A DNA stretch of 64,000 nucleotides from Geminicoccus sp036263595 (GTDB lineage: Bacteria > Pseudomonadota > Alphaproteobacteria > Geminicoccales > Geminicoccaceae). The DNA is taken from NCBI RefSeq assembly GCF_036263595.1, contig NZ_DATAGQ010000201.1, forward strand, positions 39,417-103,416, written 5' to 3'. This document shows positions 16,800 through 25,450 of this stretch, piece by piece. The position numbers and the translations under genes are program-made. The notes beneath the pieces are model-generated. The model saw only the letters and a program-made list of their open reading frames with translations, made no database searches and had not been told where the DNA came from. Within the stretch, counting starts at the first letter, position 1. Every line of letters starts with the position of its first letter.

Positions 16800-17919
16800 A
16801 ACCTGTCCGGACTGCGCTGCCGAGATCGCGTCGCTCTGCAGCGAGCTGTTGGCGCACGCCGCGGATTTCGCCGACCCCGGCGACTTCATTTCCATCGTGG
16901 GAACGCGGCTGAACGAGATGGGCATCCCGGTGCTGCGCATCGCGGCCGGCGGTGAGCTGCTGCATCCGACCATCGAGGCCAGGGGCTGGCGCTGGCGGCC
17001 ACATGCCGGGCTCGTCGCAACCAGCCTGGAGCGGCGCTTCGACTGGGATTCCGACGAGAGCTGGCTGCGCAGCCCCATTTACCATCTGGTGGAGACCGGC
17101 GGCAGCGTCCTTCAGCTCTCGGTGGATTCCGCCGAAAGCGACCAGTTCCCGATGATGTCCGAGCTGAGGGAGGAAGGCATCACCGAGTACGTGCTGTTCA
17201 CGGCGAAGATCGGGGGCGTCCTGCAGATCGCCGAGGACAACAGCATGTACTTCTCGATCGGCCATGGCGGCTCCTTCCGGCTGGACGAGGCCGCGATCGA
17301 GGCGCTGCAGAAGCTGATGAACATCCTGGTACTGATCCTCCACGCGGCGACCGCCGTCACCACGGCCAGGACCTTGCTGGGCGTCTATCTCGGCACGGAC
17401 GCCGCAGACAAAATTCTCGCCGGCAACGTGGTCCGCGGCAATGCCCACCCGATCGAGGCGGTCATCTGGTATTCCGACCTCGCCGACTTCACGAAAATTA
17501 CGGATGAGATGCCGCCGCAGAGCGTGCTCGCCCTGCTGAACGACTATGCGTCCGTCGTATCCGACGAGGTCGCCCGCCACGGCGGCAACGTGCTGAAGTT
17601 CATCGGTGACGGCATCCTCGCGGTGTTTCCCACTGACGGCGGAAGGGATGCCGCCAGCCAGGCGCTGAGCACGGTGGTGGCCGTGAAGGCGGCCGTGGCG
17701 GCCCTCAACGTCGACCGCGCGGCCCAAGGCGCCCCTACGACCGGCGTGTATATCGCCCTGCACCATGGCGAGCTGGTGTACGGCAATTTCGGCAGCAACA
17801 CCCGGATGGACTTCACCGTGCTTGGACAGGCCGTGAACCAGGCCGCGCGGATCGCTGCCCTGTCCCGAAGTCTCGATCAGTCGGTGATCCTGAGCCAGGA
17901 CTTCACGACGCCGCCGTGA
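16786..17919 (+). CDS. class III adenylate/guanylate cyclase, frameshifted near the C-terminus
   Basis: Cytoplasmic nucleotide cyclase producing cAMP or cGMP. The first about 200 residues are an alphaproteobacterial sensory N-domain; the cyclase homology domain (about 220-375) has both metal-binding Asp regions, VIWYSDLADFT and VLKFIGDGILAVFP, and the downstream block NFGSNTRMDFTVLGQAVNQAARIA. As read, translation ends TTPP at 17919. The family normally continues with a conserved tail, and that tail is present in another frame (17913-18011). A one-base loss just upstream of 17913 explains this. The restored gene would end at 18011 and overlap the next gene by the usual ATGA. Starts with GTG inside the preceding small gene. 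The core catalytic domain is intact, so the truncated product may still be active. Confidence 0.85.
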   Translation: MAPTETCPDCAAEIASLCSELLAHAADFADPGDFISIVGTRLNEMGIPVLRIAAGGELLHPTIEARGWRWRPHAGLVATSLERRFDWDSDESWLRSPIYHLVETGGSVLQLSVDSAESDQFPMMSELREEGITEYVLFTAKIGGVLQIAEDNSMYFSIGHGGSFRLDEAAIEALQKLMNILVLILHAATAVTTARTLLGVYLGTDAADKILAGNVVRGNAHPIEAVIWYSDLADFTKITDEMPPQSVLALLNDYASVVSDEVARHGGNVLKFIGDGILAVFPTDGGRDAASQALSTVVAVKAAVAALNVDRAAQGAPTTGVYIALHHGELVYGNFGSNTRMDFTVLGQAVNQAARIAALSRSLDQSVILSQDFTTPP

Positions 17920-18011
17920 CCGAGCGTCATCGTCTGGTCTCACTCGGCCGCTACGCCCTGCGCGGCGTCAACCGGCCGCAGAACCTGTTCACCCTGGACC
18001 CGCACGTATGA
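17913..18011 (+). other. out-of-frame C-terminal tail of the class III cyclase
   Basis: Read in this frame the DNA encodes AVTERHRLVSLGRYALRGV followed by NRPQNLFTLDPHV and TGA. LVSLGRYALRGV..PQ.LFTL is the usual end of class III cyclases of this type. The TGA at 18009-18011 overlaps the ATG of the EEP gene (18008) as ATGA. Both points indicate that this is the genuine end of the gene, displaced by a frameshift. Confidence 0.8.
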
Positions 18012-18886
18012 TCTCGCTCGTCACCTGGAATATCCAATACGGCCGCGGCCGCGACGACAGGGTCGACCTGGAACGGCAGGCCGACCTCCTTCGCACGTTC
18101 GACATCATCGGTGTCCAGGAGATCGAACGCTACTGGCGCCGTACCGGCGACATGGACCAGGTAGCGCGCATGGCGGAGCTGCTGCCCGACCACTATCACG
18201 TGTTCGCGCCTGCCATGGACATCCTCAAGCAGATCGGCCCCGGGCCGAAGGGCGCCGTCCGCCGCCAGTTCGGCAACGCCGTCTTCTCCCGCTTCCCCAT
18301 CCTGTCCGCCAACCCGGTCAGCCTGCCGCGCCGGGCGCTGATGAGCCAGCCGACGGGCACGCGGATCGCGCTCGACACGGTGATAGCCCTGCCGTCCGGC
18401 CGGCACGTCCGTTTCTGCTCGACCCATCTGGACCACGCCCAGCCTGATCTCCGGGTCGAGCAGGCCGAGGCGCTGCTGAAGCTCTACCGCGAGGGCCCCT
18501 TGTCCGGCGGCGTCGAGCACGGTGTGCGGGGCAGCGATCCCTGGTGGGCGGAGGAGATCCAGGCCCCGCCGGTTCCGCACGACATGGTGTTGGTGGGCGA
18601 CTTCAACCTGCAGCCACACGACGAGGCGTACACGCGGCTGGTCGGCTCCGTGGACGTCCATTACGGCCGGATGCCACACCTCGACGGCTTCGCCGACAGC
18701 TGGACGCTCACCGGTCATGCGGAGGAGGAAGGACGGACCTGGTGGGACGACCCAGCCAAGGGCCAGCGTCGCCTCGACTACGTGCTGGTCAGTGCCGGCC
18801 TGGCACCCCTCGTGCGCTCCTGCCGCATCCTGGACGGCGACATGTCCGACCACCAGCCCGTCGCCGTCGAACTCGATCTGGCCTGA
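18008..18886 (+). CDS. endonuclease/exonuclease/phosphatase (EEP) family hydrolase
   Basis: Metal-dependent phosphodiesterase/phosphatase fold of 292 residues. Visible EEP motifs: SLVTWNIQYGRG (Asn), IGVQEIER (metal-binding Glu), FCSTHLDH, VLVGDFNLQPHDEAY (catalytic Asp-Asn) and RLDYVLVS...MSDHQPVAVEL (C-terminal Asp-His). No signal peptide, so it is probably cytoplasmic. Substrates in this superfamily range from DNA to inositol phosphates and lipids; nothing here decides between them. The ATG overlaps the restored stop of the cyclase gene, suggesting one operon with the 71-residue membrane protein and cyclase. Confidence 0.85.
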   Translation: MISLVTWNIQYGRGRDDRVDLERQADLLRTFDIIGVQEIERYWRRTGDMDQVARMAELLPDHYHVFAPAMDILKQIGPGPKGAVRRQFGNAVFSRFPILSANPVSLPRRALMSQPTGTRIALDTVIALPSGRHVRFCSTHLDHAQPDLRVEQAEALLKLYREGPLSGGVEHGVRGSDPWWAEEIQAPPVPHDMVLVGDFNLQPHDEAYTRLVGSVDVHYGRMPHLDGFADSWTLTGHAEEEGRTWWDDPAKGQRRLDYVLVSAGLAPLVRSCRILDGDMSDHQPVAVELDLA

Positions 18887-18918
18887 GTTTCTCTAGACCC
18901 GCTCCAAAACCCGTCGTA

Positions 18919-18932
18919 ACCAGCCGGCTGGT
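18919..18932. promoter_or_regulatory. 14-bp perfect palindrome upstream of the ABC exporter gene
   Basis: ACCAGCCGGCTGGT is fully self-complementary and lies in the 91-bp gap between the EEP gene and the Atm1-like gene, 45 bp before the start codon. It could be a repressor site or a small hairpin ending the upstream transcript. No factor can be assigned. Confidence 0.35.
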
Positions 18933-18977
18933 AGAGCCGTCCGCCATCGCTGGGCCGGATCGGGCGACGGGGAACGG

Positions 18978-20792
18978 ATGGTCGATCAGAATCAACCGCG
19001 GCCTGCCGGGGCCGAGCTGAAGCGCCTCCTGGCCTTTCTTGTGCCCTTCCTTTGGCCGAAGAACGAGCCGGGCCTGCGCACGCGCGTCGTGCTGGCGACG
19101 GTCGTCATGGTCGCCGGCAAGCTCCTGAACATCCAGGTCCCGTTCTTCCTCAAGCGCATCGTCGACGCGCTGAGCCTGCCGAACGACCTGATGATCACCC
19201 TGCCGGTCGCGGCCCTCCTGGCCTACGGCGCGGCTAGGCTGGGTGCCGCCCTGTTCCAGGAACTGCGCGGTGCGATCTTCGCACGGGTGGGCGAGCGAGC
19301 TGGCCGGCGGGTCGCGATCGGCGTCTACCGCCACCTCTTCGACCTGTCGCTGCGCTACCACCTGGAACGGCGCAGCGGCGAGCTCAGCCGCTCGGTCGAG
19401 CGCGGTGTGAAGGCGATCAGCTTCCTCCTGACGACCGCCCTGTTCGCGATGGCCCCGGTGGTCGTGGAGCTGATCCTGGTGCTGGGCATCCTGCTCAAGC
19501 TCTATCCCTGGACCTGGGCATTCGCGGTCTTCGTGACGATCGCCGTGTACGCCACTTTCACGATCTGGACGACCAACTGGCGGACCAAGTACCGTCGCGA
19601 AATGAACAGGCTGGACAACCTGTTCGCAGGCCAGGCTACCGACGGCCTGATCAACTACGAGATGGTGAAGGCGTTCACGGCCGAGGAGCACGAGACCCGT
19701 CGCCTCGACCAGGCCATGGCCCAGTACGAGAACGCGGCGGTCAAGTCGCAGACCTCGCTCTCGATCCTGAACACCGGGCAGGCAGCGATCATCGCGATCG
19801 GCGTCACCGCCCTGATGGCGCTGTCGGCCTCGCGCGTGGTGGCCGGCGAGGCTACCGTCGGCGACGTCGTCCTGATCAACGCCTTCATCCTCCAGCTCTA
19901 CCTGCCCCTCAACTTCCTGGGCGTGCTCTACCGCGAGCTGAAGCAGTCGCTGACCGACCTGGAGAACCTGGCCGGCCTGTCCGAGCTGAGGCCGGAAGTG
20001 GCCGACCACCCGACCGCCCGGCCACTGGCCCTGAACGGCGGCGAGGTGCGCTTCCAGGACGTGAGCTTCGCCTACGATCCCCGCCGCCCGATCCTGGACG
20101 GCCTGTCCTTTACGATCCCACCTGGCAAGAAACTGGCGATCGTGGGCCCGTCCGGTGCAGGCAAGTCCACGGTCGTCCGCCTCCTGTTCCGCTTCTACGA
20201 CGTGACCACCGGCAGCGTGACGATTGACGGGCAGGACGTGCGCGAGCTGCAGCAGCGCTCGCTTCGCCAGTCGATTGGCGTCGTCCCGCAGGACACGGTG
20301 CTCTTCAACGACACGATCCGCATCAACATTGCCTATGCGAGGCCGGACGCGCCGATGGAGGACATCGTCGCGGCTGCCAGGACCGCCCAGATCCACGACT
20401 TCATCATGAAGCTGCCGGACGGCTACGACACGGTGGTGGGCGAGCGCGGCCTGAAGCTGTCGGGCGGCGAGAAGCAGCGGGTCGCGATGGCCCGCGTCAT
20501 GCTCAAGGACCCGCCGATCCTCATCCTGGACGAGGCCACCTCGGCGCTCGACAGCCGTACCGAGCAGGCCCTGCAGGAGGCGCTGCACCGTGTTGCAGCC
20601 GGCCGGACCACCCTCGTGATCGCGCATCGGCTCTCGACGGTCGTGGATTCGGACGAGATCCTGGTGCTGGAGCACGGCAAGGTCGTCGAGCGCGGCGACC
20701 ATGGCACGCTGCTGGCGCTGGGGGGGCTCTATGCGCAAATGTGGCGGCGCCAGCACGAGCGCCCGGTAGCCGAGCCGCAACTGGCGAAGTGA
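18978..20792 (+). CDS. ABC exporter, Atm1/HMT1 (ABCB7/ABCB6-like) half-transporter
   Basis: Homodimeric inner-membrane exporter with an N-terminal six-helix domain (about 1-330) fused to a C-terminal ATPase (about 355-590), 604 residues. The membrane domain includes the Atm1-type stretch SILNTGQAAIIAIGVTALM and ERRSGELSRSVERG. The ATPase is canonical: Walker A VGPSGAGKST, Q-loop VPQDTVLF, signature KLSGGEKQR, Walker B ILILDEATSALDS and H-loop VIAHRLSTV. Characterised relatives export glutathione-linked sulfur or metal compounds; that role is family knowledge only. It begins MVDQNQPRPAG with a hydrophilic 30-residue leader. Confidence 0.9.
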   Translation: MVDQNQPRPAGAELKRLLAFLVPFLWPKNEPGLRTRVVLATVVMVAGKLLNIQVPFFLKRIVDALSLPNDLMITLPVAALLAYGAARLGAALFQELRGAIFARVGERAGRRVAIGVYRHLFDLSLRYHLERRSGELSRSVERGVKAISFLLTTALFAMAPVVVELILVLGILLKLYPWTWAFAVFVTIAVYATFTIWTTNWRTKYRREMNRLDNLFAGQATDGLINYEMVKAFTAEEHETRRLDQAMAQYENAAVKSQTSLSILNTGQAAIIAIGVTALMALSASRVVAGEATVGDVVLINAFILQLYLPLNFLGVLYRELKQSLTDLENLAGLSELRPEVADHPTARPLALNGGEVRFQDVSFAYDPRRPILDGLSFTIPPGKKLAIVGPSGAGKSTVVRLLFRFYDVTTGSVTIDGQDVRELQQRSLRQSIGVVPQDTVLFNDTIRINIAYARPDAPMEDIVAAARTAQIHDFIMKLPDGYDTVVGERGLKLSGGEKQRVAMARVMLKDPPILILDEATSALDSRTEQALQEALHRVAAGRTTLVIAHRLSTVVDSDEILVLEHGKVVERGDHGTLLALGGLYAQMWRRQHERPVAEPQLAK

Positions 20793-20804
20793 CGGCAAAG
20801 CCCT

Positions 20805-21695
20805 TCAGGCCCGCCCGCGCAGGGACTGCATTGGGCGGACATGATGCTCGACCCAGTTGGCGATCTCGGTCTGACGGAGATCGGTGTCCAGGATCTCCCG
20901 GCCGATCCCGTAGCGCCAAGCAAGGTCCCAACGCCCGACCGGATCGGCATGCAGCGCCCTCAGGTCCTCGATGAAACCGGCGGCCTCTCCCTCGCCCGGG
21001 AAGAACCCCTCGTTCCAGAGCACGGGGCCGTAGCGCATGAGCACGCCCGCCAGGTCGAGCAGGCTGAACTCGGGATGGTACTGCACGCCCCAGAACAACC
21101 CTCCCTCGTGGCGGATCTCGCCGGCCTGGACGTCCGAGACGTCGTTGTACGCGGTGACCGTCAGCCCCTCCGGGTTGATCCCGACCTCGTCGAGATGAAC
21201 GCAGGGCGCATCGAAGATCACCGGCCGTCCGGCATGCAGCTTGTGGCTGCTGCCGAACCCGGTGAGCGTGATCTTGCGGGCGATCCCGAGTTCGCGCCCC
21301 TTGGAGTTCCGGCGCACCTCCCCGCCTGCCGCCACCGACGCCACCTGCAGTCCCCAGCAGGACCCGAAGAACGGCACCTTCGCGCGATAGATGGCCCGGG
21401 CAAGCTCGATCTGCGGGTCGATGGTGGGCCCGCGATCGTAGACGTTCAGGGCAGAGCCGGTGATCGCGATCCCGTCATAGCTCTCCAGACCGGCCGGATC
21501 GGGCAGGTTCGCACCCGCGAACGCGGGAAAGCAGACATCCACGGTCGCCTCGGGCGCATAGCGCAGCAGGACGTCGCCATACGCGTCCGACAAGGTCTTG
21601 CCGGTGATCTTGCGGATGCGGTCGCAGGTCTCGGTCGTGTTCCCTTCGACGACGAGCAGGCGGAGCGGGCGTTGGGCCACGTCGATCAATCCCAA
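20805..21695 (-). CDS. class I glutamine amidotransferase-like protein
   Basis: Cytoplasmic protein of up to 296 residues with a class I GATase domain (about 10-240). The triad is visible: nucleophile Cys in FGSCWGLQVAS and His-Glu in VQYHPEFS. ITGSALNVYD forms the oxyanion region. Such stand-alone domains hydrolyse glutamine or act on gamma-glutamyl compounds; no synthase partner is adjacent. The C-terminal 50 residues form an extra helical part. The start is uncertain: TTG at 21695 has GAGGAAG about 13 nt upstream, whereas GTG at 21680 (MAQRPLRLLVVEG) gives a more usual N-terminus. Convergent with the Atm1-like gene at 12 bp. Confidence 0.8.
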   Translation of the reverse strand: MGLIDVAQRPLRLLVVEGNTTETCDRIRKITGKTLSDAYGDVLLRYAPEATVDVCFPAFAGANLPDPAGLESYDGIAITGSALNVYDRGPTIDPQIELARAIYRAKVPFFGSCWGLQVASVAAGGEVRRNSKGRELGIARKITLTGFGSSHKLHAGRPVIFDAPCVHLDEVGINPEGLTVTAYNDVSDVQAGEIRHEGGLFWGVQYHPEFSLLDLAGVLMRYGPVLWNEGFFPGEGEAAGFIEDLRALHADPVGRWDLAWRYGIGREILDTDLRQTEIANWVEHHVRPMQSLRGRA

Positions 21696-21857
21696 GAACG
21701 GCGGCGGACTTCCTCCCGGCTAGCACGTCGGGCAGGTCCTGGCATCCGCCTGCCATGCAAAGGCGCTTTTCCGCCATGCGCATTCCCCACCCTTGCGGAA
21801 GGTCGCACGCGATCCGACAATTGCTGCGGTGCATCATGACGGGTGGAGCGAGGTCCG

Positions 21858-23111
21858 GTGCGGGTGATCGTCCTGGGTGGCGGCGTGATCGGGGTGACGA
21901 CGGCCTGGTGGCTGGCGCAGGCCGGCCATGAGGTGGAAGTGCTCGAGCGCCAGCCGGGTGCGGCGCTGGAGACCAGCTTCGCGAACGCGGGCGAGGTCTC
22001 GCCTGGCTATTCCACGCCCTGGGCCGGGCCGCACGTGCCGGTCAAGGCAATCAAGTGGATGCTGATGAAGCACGGCCCGCTCGTGGTTCGGCCGAAGCTC
22101 GATCTCGCCATGTGGCGCTGGATCGCTCAGATGCTGCGCAACTGCACGCAGAAGCGCTACATGCTGAACAAGAGCCGGATGGTGCGCCTGGCCGAATACA
22201 GCCGCGACGTCCTCGTCCAGCTGCGTGCCGATACCGGCATCGCCTATGACGAGCGCTCGCAGGGCACGCTTCAGCTCTTCCGCACCCAGCAGCAGCTCGA
22301 CGACATCGGCGAGGACGTCGCGGTGCTCAGGCAAGGCGGCGTGCCCTTCGAGGTGCTGGACGCGGAGGGCTGCATCCGCGCCGAGCCGGCCCTGGCGCAT
22401 GTCCGCGGCAGGTTCGTGGGCGGGCTGCGGCTGCCGGGCGACGAGACCGGCGACTGTCACCTCTTCACTTGCAAGCTCGCGGCCATGGCGGCGGACCAGG
22501 GCGTCGTCTTCCGCTACGGCAGCAGGATCGAGGCGATCGAGGCGGACGGCGAGCGTGTCTCGGCCGTGCGCACGCTGGAAGGAAGCATCGCCGGCGACGC
22601 CTTTGTGGTGGCGCTTGGCAGCTATTCGCCGCTCCTGATGCGCCCGCACGGCGTCGACATCCCGGTCTTTCCGGTCAAGGGCTACTCCATCACCGTCCCG
22701 ATCACCGATCCGGCGGGTGCGCCCGAATCGACCGTCATGGACGAGACCTACAAGGTCGCCATCACCCGCCTGGGCGATCGCATCCGGGTCGGCGGCACGG
22801 CCGAGGTGGCCGGGTTCGACCTGGCCCTGCGCGCGGGCCGCCAGGCGACCCTGGTCAATTCCGTGGGCGACCTGTTCCCGCGCGGCGGCGACTATGCCAA
22901 CGCTCAGTTCTGGTGCGGGCTGCGGCCGATGACGCCGGATGGCCCGCCGGTCATCGGCAAGGTCCGCTACGACAATCTGTGGCTGAACACCGGTCACGGC
23001 ACGCTCGGCTGGACGATGGCCTGCGGCTCGGCCCGGGTGATCGCCGACCAGATGTCCGGACGCCGCCCGGACATCGATACGGCTGACCTCCAGCTTTCCC
23101 GCTACGCCTGA
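21858..23111 (+). CDS. dadA: D-amino-acid dehydrogenase, small subunit type
   Basis: FAD-dependent, membrane-associated oxidative deamination of D-amino acids such as D-alanine to 2-oxo acids, feeding electrons to the quinone pool. The 417 residues align by eye with E. coli DadA throughout: VIVLGGGVIGVTTAWWLAQAGHEVEVLE (FAD-binding), ALETSFANAGEVSPGYSTPWA, QGTLQLFRTQQQ, GLRLPGDETGDCHLFT, FPVKGYSITVPI and LWLNTGHGTLGWTMACGSARV. GTG at 21858 gives the canonical MRVIVLGGG start; GTG at 21843 would add five residues. No alanine racemase (dadX) lies next to it. The 3' end overlaps the convergent homocysteine methyltransferase gene by 10 bp. Confidence 0.93.
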   Translation: MRVIVLGGGVIGVTTAWWLAQAGHEVEVLERQPGAALETSFANAGEVSPGYSTPWAGPHVPVKAIKWMLMKHGPLVVRPKLDLAMWRWIAQMLRNCTQKRYMLNKSRMVRLAEYSRDVLVQLRADTGIAYDERSQGTLQLFRTQQQLDDIGEDVAVLRQGGVPFEVLDAEGCIRAEPALAHVRGRFVGGLRLPGDETGDCHLFTCKLAAMAADQGVVFRYGSRIEAIEADGERVSAVRTLEGSIAGDAFVVALGSYSPLLMRPHGVDIPVFPVKGYSITVPITDPAGAPESTVMDETYKVAITRLGDRIRVGGTAEVAGFDLALRAGRQATLVNSVGDLFPRGGDYANAQFWCGLRPMTPDGPPVIGKVRYDNLWLNTGHGTLGWTMACGSARVIADQMSGRRPDIDTADLQLSRYA

Positions 23112-23992
23112 GAGCGCGCCAGACCGGCAGCCAGCGCCCCGATGTGCTCCGGACCGATCCCGCAGCACCCGCCGACAATGGATGCGCCAGCCCCCACCCA
23201 CTGCCGGGCGCAGTCGAGGTAGGCATCCGGTCCGGTATCGTCCCTAAGGCCGCTCAAGCCCTCGTTGGCGGCTTTTCTGGCACGCGGGACGAAGGCATTG
23301 GCATAGACGCCCAGCGTCTGGCCCGCCGGCACCGCTTCGCGCGCCTCCAGGATCGCTGCCTCCATCACCTCGGGCGGGCTGCAATTGAAGAGGATGGCCG
23401 CAGCTCCCAGGTCCACCGCCCTGGCGGCGGCCTTCCGGACCTCTTCGCCCGAACGCAGGCGGGCGCGTCCATCGGCCAGTTCCTCGGCCAGCGTGAACGA
23501 CAGCCAGAGCGGCCGGCGGTCGTCGCCGAGCATCGCCCGGACCGTCTCCACTTCCCGGATCGAACTCTGCGTTTCCGCCAGCCAGAGGTCCACATGCAGC
23601 GCCAGGCCATCGATCAGCGGCCGGAGGATCCGGCTGGCCTCGACAGGCTCGAACAGGTCCGGGCGATAGGAGCCCAGCGGCGGCGGTAGCGATCCCGCCA
23701 CCCGCACATTGCCTTGCCCGGCCACCCGTCGCGCCAGCGAGCCGGCAAGGTCGGCCAGTTCGCGGCCGTTTGCGGCAAAGCGCGGCTCCCCGAGATGGAA
23801 GGGCACGATGGCATAGCTGTTGGTGGTGATGACCGTTGCGCCGGCATCGACATAGGCTTGATGCGCCCGGCTGACGAAGGATGGGGCCTCAAGCAGCGCC
23901 AGTGTCGACCATTCCGGCTGGCGGAACGGCGCGCCCATCCGCATGAGCTCGCGCCCCATGCCGCCATCGAGGATCGTCACGCCATCGGTCAT
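23102..23992 (-). CDS. homocysteine S-methyltransferase family protein
   Basis: Zinc-dependent methyltransferase barrel of 296 residues that would methylate homocysteine (or another thiol) using S-methylmethionine, betaine or a similar donor. TILDGGMGRELMRMGAP starts the domain. The three zinc-ligand cysteines are visible, one in LFNCSPPEVM and two in the C-terminal VGGCCGIGPEHI. Start 23992 (MTDGVTILDGG) is the natural N-terminus. This resembles the YitJ-N/MmuM-like single-domain form. The actual methyl donor is unknown. Confidence 0.88.
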   Translation of the reverse strand: MTDGVTILDGGMGRELMRMGAPFRQPEWSTLALLEAPSFVSRAHQAYVDAGATVITTNSYAIVPFHLGEPRFAANGRELADLAGSLARRVAGQGNVRVAGSLPPPLGSYRPDLFEPVEASRILRPLIDGLALHVDLWLAETQSSIREVETVRAMLGDDRRPLWLSFTLAEELADGRARLRSGEEVRKAAARAVDLGAAAILFNCSPPEVMEAAILEAREAVPAGQTLGVYANAFVPRARKAANEGLSGLRDDTGPDAYLDCARQWVGAGASIVGGCCGIGPEHIGALAAGLARSQA

Positions 23993-24062
23993 CGTCTGCC
24001 CCTTCGCGGCGTCGTTCAAGGGCCCACGTTCCGGCCAAAGCAAGCCGAAGGCAACCTGCCCA

Positions 24063-24329
24063 TCAGCGGCGGGACCGCGACCGGCGGCAAGGTTCCAGGT
24101 CGAACCGGCCATGGCGCACGGCTTCCTCGATCTGGTCGTGGCGGATCCCGAGGTCGAGCAGGAGGAAATCGTCCGCCCTCCTCAGCTCGATGATCGTGCG
24201 CCGCATATCCCGCTCCTGGACCCACAGCCTGATCGAGCCCGCGACGAGCCGGACCAGCCAGGCCAGCCCCAGGTCCGGCCGGAGCGCACGGCGCCCGGCG
24301 AGCATCGAGAACATCGCACCGACTTGCAT
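24063..24329 (-). CDS. DUF1127 small protein
   Basis: Small basic protein of 88 residues with a C-terminal DUF1127 domain: VQERDMRRTIIELRRADDFLLLDLGIRHDQIEEAVRHGR, where the D-L-G-I pattern is diagnostic. The N-terminal half is a hydrophobic-basic helix. ATG at 24329 has the ideal leader GGAGGAAGCAG directly upstream. DUF1127 proteins in alphaproteobacteria have been linked to RNA turnover and to phosphate/carbon metabolism, but the role here is not known. It lies 70 bp downstream... of the homocysteine methyltransferase start, so it is the upstream gene on the same strand. Confidence 0.8.
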   Translation of the reverse strand: MQVGAMFSMLAGRRALRPDLGLAWLVRLVAGSIRLWVQERDMRRTIIELRRADDFLLLDLGIRHDQIEEAVRHGRFDLEPCRRSRSRR

Positions 24330-24522
24330 CTGCTTCCTCCTTGGCCACCGAAGAGCACTTTCTTCGACCTTCTCATTGTTCCTCAAAACACCAAGCCGAG
24401 ATGTGCTGCAGGTCACACCCGCAAGGTGAACCGGAGCGACGGCTACAGAACTGCAGGGTGCGGGTGCGGAACTACGTCCGCCGGCCGTCGTTGCTACGGT
24501 CTAGCCGCAAGGAGAGCACCGC

Positions 24523-25023
24523 ATGGAAATCAGGAACGACAAGGCCGCGAAGGAAAAGCTCGTCGGGCTGATCAAGGATTGCCGCATCGCCATGCTGACT
24601 ACGCGTCACGCGGATGGCGCCATGCACAGCCGGCCGATGGGAACGGTGGAAGCCGAGTTCGACGGGTACTTGTGGTTCTTCACCGACAACCATGCCGAGA
24701 TGGTCCAGGACATCCAGAAGGTACCGGATGTCGCCGTCACCTACTCTGACGAGCGCAAGCAGAACTACGTTTCCATCACCGGCAAGGCGCAGATCCTGCA
24801 CGACCCGGACAAGGTGAAGGAACTATGGGGCGAATCGCTGCGCGTCTGGTTCCCCAAGGGCCCCAGCGACCCGGCCATCGCTCTCATCAAGGTCGACGTG
24901 ACGATGGCTGAATACTGGGATGCACCGTCGAGCACGATGCTGCACGCTTACGGCTATGTGAAGGCGGTGACGACCGGCGAGCGGCCGAAGCATACGGGCG
25001 AGCAGGTAGGCGTCACGTTCTGA
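24523..25023 (+). CDS. pyridoxamine 5'-phosphate oxidase-related general stress protein
   Basis: FMN-binding split-barrel protein of 166 residues. It starts NDKAAKEKLVGLIKDCRIAMLTT, continues with HSRPMGTVEAEFDGYLWFFTDN and ends with the block AEYWDAPSSTML, matching the general stress protein 26 subfamily. Homologues bind FMN or FAD; the reaction is not known. AAGGAGAGCACCGC precedes the ATG. Convergent with the response-regulator remnant 3 bp away. The 193-bp divergent gap to the DUF1127 gene must hold both promoters. Confidence 0.85.
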   Translation: MEIRNDKAAKEKLVGLIKDCRIAMLTTRHADGAMHSRPMGTVEAEFDGYLWFFTDNHAEMVQDIQKVPDVAVTYSDERKQNYVSITGKAQILHDPDKVKELWGESLRVWFPKGPSDPAIALIKVDVTMAEYWDAPSSTMLHAYGYVKAVTTGERPKHTGEQVGVTF

Positions 25024-25026
25024 GAC

Positions 25027-25450
25027 TCAGCCTTCCCCGACACCATCGAGCGACCGCCAGAATTCCAGGCGCGCCGGAACCCTCGCCGGCCGCCGCTCGG
25101 CGGTCAGGTCGTCGATGAACGCGACCGAGCGGACGACATCCGAAACCTCGTAGGGCTTGGCGATCAGGCCCCAGGCGGCGGCGCGATGAGCCCGTGCCTG
25201 GGCCACCTGCGCGCTCAGGAACAGGACCGGGACCCGGTGGCGCTCGTGCAGCGCCCGGGCCAGGATCGTCCCGTCGCCGCCTTCGCGCAGGTCGATGTCG
25301 ATCAGCGAGATCGGGGACAATGTGGTCCACCATGGCGAGCGCGCCTTCCACATTGTCGGCAGGTCCCAGCACCTCGTGCCCCGCCTCCCGCACGCCCAGT
25401 TCCAAAGCCAGCCCGATGAGAAGTTCATCTTCGACGATCAGTACCAGCAT
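25027..25450 (-). pseudogene. single-domain response regulator (CheY-like receiver), frameshifted
   Basis: Receiver domain split between two frames. The start MLVLIVEDELLIGLALELGV, with acidic pocket residues, reads in one frame down to about 25305 and then turns into Arg-rich nonsense. The neighbouring frame continues from there with LIDIDLREGGDG (phospho-acceptor Asp), VPVLFLSAQ and IAKPYEVSDVVRSV (conserved Lys) and stops at 25027. Adding one base near 25305 would rejoin VPDLA to LIDIDL exactly. It may be a decayed gene or an error in the source sequence. If intact it would be a stand-alone receiver of about 140 residues with no output domain. No histidine kinase is adjacent. Confidence 0.8.
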
